Of a stretch of DNA of 19,972 nt, positions 1-6,540 are shown in pieces; position 1 is the stretch's first letter, and each line of letters opens with the position of its first letter. The notes below the pieces were generated by a model, which was not told the origin of the DNA, searched no databases, and saw only the letters and a program-made list of their open reading frames with translations. The position numbers and the translations under genes were made by a program. The stretch comes from JBCDBH01 sp039184055. GTDB lineage: Bacteria > Acidobacteriota > Thermoanaerobaculia > Multivoradales > J023. Where the stretch lies: assembly GCA_039184055.1 (NCBI GenBank), contig JBCDBH010000068.1, positions 1 to 19,972 on the forward strand, in the 5' to 3' direction.

Positions 1-1
1 C

Positions 2-58
2 AAAGACGGCAACCTCATCCGGAAGATGATTCCGGTGCCGAAGCTGCCGAAATATTGA
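2..58 (+). CDS. C-terminal end of an unidentified protein (partial)
   Basis: The window opens inside a plus-strand reading frame of 18 codons ending in TGA at 56-58. The visible tail is basic and proline-containing, ending in PVPKLPKY. It is too short to assign a family. It is kept as a probable gene end because it stops only four bases before the stop codon of the convergent AraC-type gene, a normal packing for two convergent genes. It could still be a chance open frame. Confidence 0.4.
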   Translation, partial: KDGNLIRKMIPVPKLPKY

Positions 59-62
59 GCCT

Positions 63-953
63 CTACGGCGCGCGGGATCCAGCCCGCGCGCCGATTCCCA
101 CCGCACGTCGAAACTCGGTCGGTGTCTGACCGACGACGCGCCGAAAGAACTTGACGAAGTTGGTCGTCTCCTCGAAGCCGAGCACGACGCCCACCTGACG
201 CACCGTGCGTTCAGCATCGAGCAAAAGACGTTTCGCTTCGAGGCCACGACGTCGATCGAGATGCTGCTTGGGCGTCACACCGCGACTCTTCAAGCAGATC
301 CGCGACAACGTACGAGTCGAGATACCGAGCTGAGCCGCGTACCACTCGAGACCGAGCGGGTCGGCGAAGTGTCGATCCACCAACTCGTCGAATGCGACGC
401 TCGTACGCGCCGGTCGCGAAGTCGGCTCGTCGCGCCGGGCCGCTTCGCGCACCAGCCCGAGGACCGCCGCCAACAGAAAACGCTGCGTTTCGTTTCCCGC
501 TTCGAGCTTGCGTTTTTGGACCTCGAGCATCAGCTCAGCGATCGATACCAAGACCTCCGTCTCCTCGCCGGGGAGATGCACCACGCCCGAGCGCCCCCAA
601 CCGGCCAGTCGCAAGAGATCCCCCGGAATCGCCTCGGGCAAAAACACCACGAGAAGAGCTTCGTGGGTCGAGTCTCGATCAAACGCATGGGCCTGCCCCG
701 AGCCGAGATGGAGCACATCGCCGTGCCGAAGCGGTAGCCGATCGAAATCGACCCAGTGGAAACCCTCTCCTCCGGTCACGATCTGCAGCAAATCGAATCG
801 AATTCGATTCAAATCATGGATCGAGTGATCCATCTCCCGCCGTCGCAACTCCGACAGCCGGAACACGTCGATAAGCGCCGTCGCGCCTTCCGAATGACGA
901 AAAGCAAGCTCATCCACTGTCCGATTTCCACCATCAACCTGACCGGAAGCCAC
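63..953 (-). CDS. AraC-family transcriptional regulator
   Basis: This 296-residue protein has the AraC/XylS layout. An N-terminal sensing region (about residues 40-110, with the cupin-like pattern LRHGDVLHLGSGQAHAF) is followed by a linker and a C-terminal double helix-turn-helix at about residues 190-285. The first helix-turn-helix contains LEWYAAQLGISTRTLSR. The second ends in the family signature GFEETTNFVKFFRRVVGQTPTEFR. The start used is GTG at 953, with a weak AAAGG upstream; the next in-frame ATG (residue 41) would remove part of the sensing domain. It is divergent from the SnoaL-like gene at 1034 across about 80 bp, so it probably controls that gene, itself, or both. Its ligand cannot be read from the sequence. 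Confidence 0.9.
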   Translation of the reverse strand: MASGQVDGGNRTVDELAFRHSEGATALIDVFRLSELRRREMDHSIHDLNRIRFDLLQIVTGGEGFHWVDFDRLPLRHGDVLHLGSGQAHAFDRDSTHEALLVVFLPEAIPGDLLRLAGWGRSGVVHLPGEETEVLVSIAELMLEVQKRKLEAGNETQRFLLAAVLGLVREAARRDEPTSRPARTSVAFDELVDRHFADPLGLEWYAAQLGISTRTLSRICLKSRGVTPKQHLDRRRGLEAKRLLLDAERTVRQVGVVLGFEETTNFVKFFRRVVGQTPTEFRRAVGIGARAGSRAP

Positions 954-1033
954 CGTTGAACCTTTCAGTATTCAGACACAGACTACACCGGCGACCGAAA
1001 ACGACACCTACGTGCCAACAAGGAAACCATGAC

Positions 1034-1795
1034 ATGAGCAAGCTCGACAACGCCAAGGGTCTCTATCTAGAAGGCATCCGAGACGGCAACGCCCACGAGG
1101 CGCTCGCCCGATACACCGGCGCTCGCTACACCCAGCACAGCACCGGCGTGCCCGATGGCAAAGAGGGTTTTCTCGCCTTCTTCGAGCCCTTTCTCGAGCG
1201 CAATCCCGTGCGTGACATCCAAATCGTCCGTGGTCTTCAAGACGGCAACCACGTCTGGCTCCAGGCCTACCAAGACCTCAACAACGGCCAGAGCCGCTGG
1301 GTCACCGGCGACCTCTTCGATACCGACGACCAGGACCGCATGATCGAGCATTGGGACTCCATCCAAGCTTTCGAGCCCGATTCCGTTTCCGGTCGCTCCA
1401 TGGTCGACGGCCCCACCGACATCGAAGATCTCGAGCACACCGACGCCAACAAAGAGCTCGTGCGACGATTCACCCGAGCCGTCCTCACCGAAGCCGACCA
1501 TCACCAGGCCGGAAGCTTCCTCGCCGTCGACCTCCATCAGCACAACCCCCAGATCGCCGACGGTCTCGACGCCTACCTCGACTACCTGCGTCGTCACGAC
1601 GTCCGCTATACCGAGGTTCACCATCTCATCGGCCAAGGCAACTTCGTCGTCACCTACGCTCGCAAGGTCATCGACGGGCAAGACCACGCCACCTTCGATC
1701 TCTACCGGATCGCCGACGGCATCATCGTCGAGCATTGGGATGTCGAAGAGAAGATCTTGCCGGAAAGTGAATGGGGCAATCGCGGCAAGTTCTGA
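1034..1795 (+). CDS. Tandem SnoaL-like / NTF2-fold protein
   Basis: This 253-residue soluble protein appears to hold two copies of the SnoaL-like (NTF2-fold) alpha+beta barrel. The first spans about residues 5-125 and the second about 138-245. Each copy contains a QH pair followed by DG (YTQHSTGVPDG near 32-42; LHQHNPQIADG near 168-177) and ends in the family-typical IEHWD / VEHWD strand (near 104 and 232). NTF2-fold proteins include polyketide cyclases, steroid isomerases and many of unknown function, so no substrate is assigned. The ATG at 1034 is preferred because AAGGAAA lies at 1020-1026; the same frame is open upstream to 956, but that extension looks non-coding. The gene is divergent from the AraC regulator, which suggests regulation by a small-molecule signal. 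Confidence 0.85.
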   Translation: MSKLDNAKGLYLEGIRDGNAHEALARYTGARYTQHSTGVPDGKEGFLAFFEPFLERNPVRDIQIVRGLQDGNHVWLQAYQDLNNGQSRWVTGDLFDTDDQDRMIEHWDSIQAFEPDSVSGRSMVDGPTDIEDLEHTDANKELVRRFTRAVLTEADHHQAGSFLAVDLHQHNPQIADGLDAYLDYLRRHDVRYTEVHHLIGQGNFVVTYARKVIDGQDHATFDLYRIADGIIVEHWDVEEKILPESEWGNRGKF

Positions 1796-1856
1796 GAGAC
1801 ACCGAAACCTTCACAGCACCAGCTGGCAACCTACTCCAATGTGATAAACCCACGCG

Positions 1857-3200
1857 ATGCTCACTGACGGCATCCGTGAAGACATCAAGCGTCTAAGCTC
1901 TCTGGCCGGCCCGGCGATCGCCGCGCAGCTCGGCGCGATGATGTTGTGGGTGGTGGATATCGCCATGCTCGGGCGCTTTGGTGTCGAGGCACTCGACGGG
2001 GTCGCGCTGGGGCGAACGTGGATTTCGGGCACGATGGTGCTCGGGGTGGGCCTGATCCTCGGGCTCGATCCGATCGCGACACAGGCGTTTGGACGTCAGG
2101 ACAAGAAACGCCTGGATGCGGTGTTCGCGGACACTTTCGCGATTGCGATGGGGATGTCGGTGGTGCTGGCGGTGGCGTGGGCGCTGACCGAACCGATGCT
2201 GCTGTTGTTCGAGCAAGACCCGGAGCTGGCGGCGATCGGCGGCGTGTGGGCCCAAGCGCAGATTCCATCCATTCCGTTCTTGATGACCTTTTTCGTGCTG
2301 AAGCATCTGCTGCTCGCTCAAGGCCGCGTGCGGATGCCGATGGTGGTGGTAATCGGTGCCAACCTCGTCAACGCGCTGGCAAATTGGCTGTTGATCTTCG
2401 GCCCTGGGCCCTTTCCCGAGCTCGGTGCGCTGGGCGCCGGGATGTCGACGTCGATCACCCAGGCGGCGATGACGATCGTGCTCCTGTGGTGGATGCACAG
2501 AGTCGGCGATTCGATGCCGTGGCAGGTGTGGAAGCTTCGCACCATGGCCGGTATCGGCGCGGTGGTGGGTTTTGGCTGGCCAGTGGCGATCCAGGTGGGG
2601 CTCGAAATGTGGACCTTTCAGATCTCGACCCTGCTCGCCGGTCGACTCGGTCACATCTCTCTGGCCGCCCACACCATCGCTCTGACGCTCGACGCGGTGA
2701 TCTATATGATTCCGCTCGGCATCTCCTTTGCCGTCGCGACCCGCGTGGGCAATCAAATCGGCGCCGGCAAACCACACGAGGCGCAACGCGCGGCCTGGGT
2801 GGCGATGGCCATGACGACCGCGATCATGGCGATGATCGGAGTCGGGTTCTGGTTCGGACGCGCCTTCCTTCCACGATTGATCACCAACGAGAATGAAGTG
2901 GTGGCGGTCGCCGCGCTGCTCATGCCGATCGCCGCGGCCTTCAAGCTCTTCGACGGTATCCAGGTGGTGGCGGCGGGAGCGCTACGCGGCCAGGGACTCA
3001 CCAAAGCCCCGGCGGTGATCAACCTGATCGGCTTCTACGTCATCGCCCTGCCACTGGGCATCTGGCTCGCCTTTTCTCGCGGCATGGACGTGGTCGGGAT
3101 CTGGTGGGGCTTTCTCGCCGGTCTTTTCGTCACCGCCGGAACGCTGACCTTTTGGCTGTGGCGTTTCGGGCCGAGCCGGATCCGGTCAACTGACACCTAA
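1857..3200 (+). CDS. MATE-family multidrug efflux transporter (NorM type)
   Basis: This 447-residue integral membrane protein has about 12 hydrophobic segments, the usual size and topology of MATE exporters, which expel cationic drugs or metabolites in exchange for Na+ or H+. Family hallmarks include VDIAMLGRFG in the first helix, DPIATQAFGRQD after helix 2, TRVGNQIGAGKPHEA in the second half (the counterpart of the first-half motif), and GIQVVAAGALRGQG near the C-terminus. The start is ATG at 1857. No good ribosome binding site is visible, so the start is less certain than the identity. It lies 61 bp after the SnoaL-like gene on the same strand and could share its transcript. The substrate is unknown. 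Confidence 0.93.
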   Translation: MLTDGIREDIKRLSSLAGPAIAAQLGAMMLWVVDIAMLGRFGVEALDGVALGRTWISGTMVLGVGLILGLDPIATQAFGRQDKKRLDAVFADTFAIAMGMSVVLAVAWALTEPMLLLFEQDPELAAIGGVWAQAQIPSIPFLMTFFVLKHLLLAQGRVRMPMVVVIGANLVNALANWLLIFGPGPFPELGALGAGMSTSITQAAMTIVLLWWMHRVGDSMPWQVWKLRTMAGIGAVVGFGWPVAIQVGLEMWTFQISTLLAGRLGHISLAAHTIALTLDAVIYMIPLGISFAVATRVGNQIGAGKPHEAQRAAWVAMAMTTAIMAMIGVGFWFGRAFLPRLITNENEVVAVAALLMPIAAAFKLFDGIQVVAAGALRGQGLTKAPAVINLIGFYVIALPLGIWLAFSRGMDVVGIWWGFLAGLFVTAGTLTFWLWRFGPSRIRSTDT

Positions 3201-3216
3201 GCCGCGGCTATAACAG

Positions 3217-3222
3217 AGGAGG
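3217..3222 (+). promoter_or_regulatory. Strong ribosome binding site for the GNAT gene
   Basis: AGGAGG is a perfect anti-16S match, seven bases before the ATG at 3230. It fixes the start of the acetyltransferase and is the strongest Shine-Dalgarno sequence noticed in the window. Confidence 0.8.
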
Positions 3223-3229
3223 CATACCC

Positions 3230-3703
3230 ATGGTGGTCGAGTCCAATCATGGAAAGGTACGGGAAGCCGTGCCGTCGGATCTCGAGGCGATGCGGAGAAT
3301 CGTGGATGCCACGCTTTTTCCAGCGGACTTGCTCGACGGCATGGTCAGACCCTTCTTCGAGGATCCAGACTGCCAGGCGTTCTGGCTCGTATTCGATCGA
3401 GATGGAGTTCTGGGACTGGTGTATGCCGAGCCCGAGTCGATGACAGAGGGCACGTGGAATCTGCGAGCGATTGGAACGCTCCCCAAAAGTCAGAGGCTGG
3501 GCGTTGGACGTGCGCTGATGGCCGCCACGGAAGAGCGGTTGCGGCGCGCGGGGCAGCGACTCTTGATCGTCGACACGTCGAGCTCGCCGGAACAGATCGG
3601 CGCCTGCGAGTTCTATCGAAACCTCGGCTACGAGCAGGAATCGCGCATCCGAGACTTCTGGACCGACGGTGAGGACAAGATCACGTTCACCAAGAAGCTA
3701 TAG
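3230..3703 (+). CDS. GNAT-family N-acetyltransferase
   Basis: This 157-residue protein is a single GCN5-related acetyltransferase domain. The acetyl-CoA pyrophosphate-binding motif A is QRLGVGRALM at residues 88-97 (the Q/RxxGxG/A pattern), preceded by the beta-4 strand NLRAIGTLP. Motif B, ACEFYRNLGYEQESRIRDFW at residues 125-144, is typical of small-molecule GNATs. It is expected to transfer acetyl from acetyl-CoA to an amine; the acceptor cannot be predicted. It follows the MATE gene by 29 bp and may be co-transcribed with it. Confidence 0.88.
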   Translation: MVVESNHGKVREAVPSDLEAMRRIVDATLFPADLLDGMVRPFFEDPDCQAFWLVFDRDGVLGLVYAEPESMTEGTWNLRAIGTLPKSQRLGVGRALMAATEERLRRAGQRLLIVDTSSSPEQIGACEFYRNLGYEQESRIRDFWTDGEDKITFTKKL

Positions 3704-3705
3704 AA

Positions 3706-3743
3706 CCCAGCCGTGTCGGCAACGCCACCACGGCTGGGCTTTG
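3706..3743. terminator. Hairpin terminator between convergent genes
   Basis: A perfect 10-bp inverted repeat, CCCAGCCGTG at 3706-3715 and CACGGCTGGG at 3729-3738, encloses a 13-base loop. It sits exactly between the stop of the GNAT gene (3703) and the stop of the convergent Rieske-TPP gene (3745). The plus-strand 3' side is only mildly T-rich (CTTTGCTC). It probably ends plus-strand transcription and may work in both directions. Confidence 0.7.
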
Positions 3744-3744
3744 C

Positions 3745-5718
3745 TCAGATCAACTCCGGATCCGCGATGATCTCGACCAACGACGGGCCGTCGTGGGCGA
3801 GGGCCTGTTCGAGCGCGGCGTCGAGCTGATCGGCACGCTCGACTCGGATCCCGAGCGCGCCGCTGATTTCGGCGTATTGGGCAAAACTCGGATTGTGCAA
3901 TGAGGTCTGCCACACGTGCCATTCACCGGCGCGCTGCTCTTTGGAGATCTTGCCGAGCTCGCTGTTGTTGAGCAAAACGTGGGTGATGTTCATGTCGTAT
4001 TTGACTGCGGTGAGGAGCTCGTTCATGTACTGGCCGAAGCCACCGTCACCACTCACGGAGACGACCTTACGACCTTTGAACCGTGGATCGTCTTGTTGGG
4101 TGGCGGTCCATGCGCCCATGGCGGCCGGGTAGCTGAAACCGATCGAGCCGAGGTAGCCGGACATCAGGACCGCCTGCCGGGTGCATTCGAAGTAGCGACC
4201 GAAGGAGTAGGTGTTGTTGCCGACGTCGACCGCGATGATCGCGTCTTCGGGCACATGACGATTCATCGCCGCGAAGATGTGTGAAGAGCTCACACCCTTG
4301 TCGAAGTCGTCGACCAAACGGCTCTCTTTCTCCTTACGCCAGATGGCCCAGCGCTCGGCGACCTCGTCGCGATGATCTTTCGACCTGGTACCCGAGGCGA
4401 GCCGCTCTTTGAAGATCTCGACGGTGGTTCCGATCTCACCCCAGACCGGAACGTCGATCTTGTGGAAACGCCCGAGCTGAACCGCGTCGAAATCGACCTG
4501 AATGGTCGGCTTCTTGGGCGTGATGCCGGTGTGGTTGGAAAAGCTCGCACCCAAGACGAGAAGCAGGTCGCTCTCGTTCATGAACCAGCTGGCGATCGGG
4601 GTACCGCTGCGACCGAGCACACCACAGCCGAGCGGATGATGATCCGAGATCAGTCCTTTGCCCTTGAAGGTGGTGACCACCGGCGCACCGAGCTCCTCCG
4701 CGAAGGACGTGATCGACTCCATGTCGAACCGCGCACCGTGACCGACGATGATCACCGGCCGCTCGGCCTTGGCGAGCAGGTCGACCGCTTGGTCGACCGC
4801 TTCAGCCGGCGGAGCGATGTCCCGCGTGGTGATGCGGCCGTGTGGCGCACCGGCTCTGGCACCTTCGGCGGCGGGAAGCGTCTGCACTTCGTCGGGAAAG
4901 ATGAGATGCGACACGCCCCGGTTGAGAATCGCCGATTTGACGCTGAGGTTGATCAGCTCGGCATGCTTGCTGGTGTGCAGCACCGGCTGGGCGAATTGCG
5001 CCACTTTGCCATACGCCGCCATGAGATCGATTTCCTGGAACGCACCTGGACCGACCACCTGCGTGTCGACCTGACCGGTGAGCGCGAGCACCGGTGAGCG
5101 GTCGACGTTGGCGTCCCACAACCCGGTGAGCAAATTGGTCGCGCCGGGGCCGGCGATGGCGAGACAAGCCGCCGGCCTGCCGGTCAATTTGCCATACGCC
5201 GAACAGGCGAACGAGGCCGCGCCTTCGTGACGGATGCCGTAATAGGCCAGCTCACCTTTTTCCTCTTGCACCCGCAGCGCGTCGGCGAGACCGAGATTGG
5301 AATGACCGACCATGCCGAAGACGACCCGCACGTCCCAATTGACCATGGTCTCGGCCATGACGTCGGTGACCGTGCGAACGTGAGGCTTCTCCTCTTCGAA
5401 CTGCACGTAGATGCCATCTTCACGGACGTCGACCTCGTAGGTGGGTATACCGTCGTCGTAGCCACCCGGCGACTTGCCGCTGAGCGGATCGAAATCCCAA
5501 CCATGCCAAGGGCAGCGAAGGTATTCGCCCTCGATCGAGCCCTCACCCAAAGGTCCGCCCTGATGCGGGCATTTGTTGCTCAGCGCCGCGTACTGACCCT
5601 TGAAATGACTCATACACACAGTGTGCACACCGCAGGTGACCGGTTTGACCCGGCCCTCGGGGAGCTCATCGAGATCGAGCGCTTTGCGCCAAACTAGCGT
5701 GCCTCGAATATCGGCCAT
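3745..5718 (-). CDS. Rieske [2Fe-2S] domain fused to a thiamine-diphosphate enzyme (acetolactate synthase/pyruvate oxidase-like)
   Basis: This 657-residue protein begins with a Rieske ferredoxin domain (about residues 5-108) carrying the cluster ligands C50-x-H52 and C69-x-x-H72 in CPHQGG and CPWHGW. A full thiamine-diphosphate enzyme follows. The PYR domain (about 112-280) has the likely catalytic Glu165 in GIRHEGAAS and AIAGPGATNLLTGL. A central domain spans about 305-440. The PP domain (about 475-657) has the metal/cofactor motif GDGG at 557-560 ending in NN at 584-585. Such enzymes decarboxylate 2-oxo acids and pass the carbanion to an acceptor or electron carrier. The Rieske cluster could accept those electrons (inference). 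The start is ATG at 5718, with GAGGA seven bases upstream; the frame is open to 5769 but without an equally good start. It is probably the last gene of the operon with the deiodinase-like and decarboxylase genes. Substrate unknown. Confidence 0.92.
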   Translation of the reverse strand: MADIRGTLVWRKALDLDELPEGRVKPVTCGVHTVCMSHFKGQYAALSNKCPHQGGPLGEGSIEGEYLRCPWHGWDFDPLSGKSPGGYDDGIPTYEVDVREDGIYVQFEEEKPHVRTVTDVMAETMVNWDVRVVFGMVGHSNLGLADALRVQEEKGELAYYGIRHEGAASFACSAYGKLTGRPAACLAIAGPGATNLLTGLWDANVDRSPVLALTGQVDTQVVGPGAFQEIDLMAAYGKVAQFAQPVLHTSKHAELINLSVKSAILNRGVSHLIFPDEVQTLPAAEGARAGAPHGRITTRDIAPPAEAVDQAVDLLAKAERPVIIVGHGARFDMESITSFAEELGAPVVTTFKGKGLISDHHPLGCGVLGRSGTPIASWFMNESDLLLVLGASFSNHTGITPKKPTIQVDFDAVQLGRFHKIDVPVWGEIGTTVEIFKERLASGTRSKDHRDEVAERWAIWRKEKESRLVDDFDKGVSSSHIFAAMNRHVPEDAIIAVDVGNNTYSFGRYFECTRQAVLMSGYLGSIGFSYPAAMGAWTATQQDDPRFKGRKVVSVSGDGGFGQYMNELLTAVKYDMNITHVLLNNSELGKISKEQRAGEWHVWQTSLHNPSFAQYAEISGALGIRVERADQLDAALEQALAHDGPSLVEIIADPELI

Positions 5719-5838
5719 GGTTTTTTCCTCTCGTGTGGTCGCAAGGTTGCTAGACGTGCCCGCGGGCATGCACGCGTGGAGTCGATTGTCGTTCGAACAC
5801 TCGTCTCTACGCGGACACCAGCGGCTCGGATCGCTCGC

Positions 5839-6540
5839 TCAGCTCTCCTCCTCTTCGTTGGGACGTGGGTTCCACACGGTGATCTCGTCGAGATCCTTGC
5901 GGCGTAAATCCGGCACGGTGACGCCTGCGGCCGGATAACCGACCGGAAAGAGGATGAATGGCTTTTCGTTTTTCGGTCGACCGAGAATCTTCGACAGGAA
6001 TTTCATCGGGCTCGGCGTGTGAGTGAGGGTCGCCAAACCCATGTTGTGCAAGGAGGCGATGAACAGCCCACAGGCCAAACCGACGCTCTGCGGCACGTAG
6101 TAGTTCTTGCGCTTGTTGCCTTCGTCGTCGAAGCCATAGAGCTCCTCGAACACGACCACGATCCATGGCACCACCTCGAGAAACGGCTTTTGCCAATCGG
6201 TACCGATCGGTCGCAAAGCCTCGAGCCACTCTTCGGGCATCCGTCCACCCTCGTAGCTCTCGTACTCCTCTTTCTCGGCGGCCACCCGGATCTCGTGTTT
6301 GATCGCCGGGTCGCTCACCGCGACAAAGGTCCACGGCTGACGATGCGCCCCCGAAGGCGCGGTGGACGCGGTCTGAATGGCACGTTCGATGAGCTCGCGA
6401 GGCACGGGATCGGGCGCGAATCCACGCACGCTCCGCCGCCGGTTCATCTGCTGGTAGAAGGCGTCGGCTCGACGCTGACTGATGTCGAGCGGTACACGCT
6501 CGAAGCTGTAGGGAATATGCGGGTAGCTATCGTCGCTCAT
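5839..6540 (-). CDS. Iodotyrosine deiodinase-like flavoprotein (nitroreductase fold)
   Basis: This 233-residue protein is an FMN-dependent nitroreductase-fold enzyme whose details match the iodotyrosine deiodinase (IYD) branch. The FMN-binding RRRSVRGF is at 34-41 and TAPSGAHRQPWTFV at 60-73. The substrate lid region at about 86-120 includes E92, Y96 and K118, which correspond in type and order to the Glu/Tyr/Lys triad that binds the amino acid zwitterion in characterised IYDs. ACGLFIASLHNMGL follows at 156-169, then LGRP, PVGYP and VPDLRRK. IYD reductively removes iodine or bromine from halotyrosines. The spacing from Y96 to K118 is one residue longer than I recall for the animal enzyme. No signal peptide or membrane anchor is seen, unlike the mammalian protein. 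Its ATG overlaps the decarboxylase stop as ATGA, with GAGGA just upstream, so the two genes are translationally coupled. Confidence 0.85.
   Translation of the reverse strand: MSDDSYPHIPYSFERVPLDISQRRADAFYQQMNRRRSVRGFAPDPVPRELIERAIQTASTAPSGAHRQPWTFVAVSDPAIKHEIRVAAEKEEYESYEGGRMPEEWLEALRPIGTDWQKPFLEVVPWIVVVFEELYGFDDEGNKRKNYYVPQSVGLACGLFIASLHNMGLATLTHTPSPMKFLSKILGRPKNEKPFILFPVGYPAAGVTVPDLRRKDLDEITVWNPRPNEEEES

Noticed and set aside
1067..1735. A 222-codon minus-strand frame opposite the SnoaL-like gene
   Set aside because: Its Val/Gly/Glu/Asp-rich composition is what a GC-biased antisense strand gives. The plus strand shows real domain repeats and a ribosome binding site.
3745..5718. The Rieske-ThDP fusion as an assembly error or frameshift join
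   Set aside because: The frame runs without a break through both domains, with a natural linker near residues 105-115 and matching base composition. A ribosome binding site is seen only before the Rieske part.
5758..5767. Palindrome GCCCGCGGGC in the 120-bp gap between the deiodinase-like and Rieske-ThDP genes
   Set aside because: Short GC palindromes are expected often in DNA of this composition. It has no loop or T-run to act as a terminator and no partner repeat to suggest an operator.
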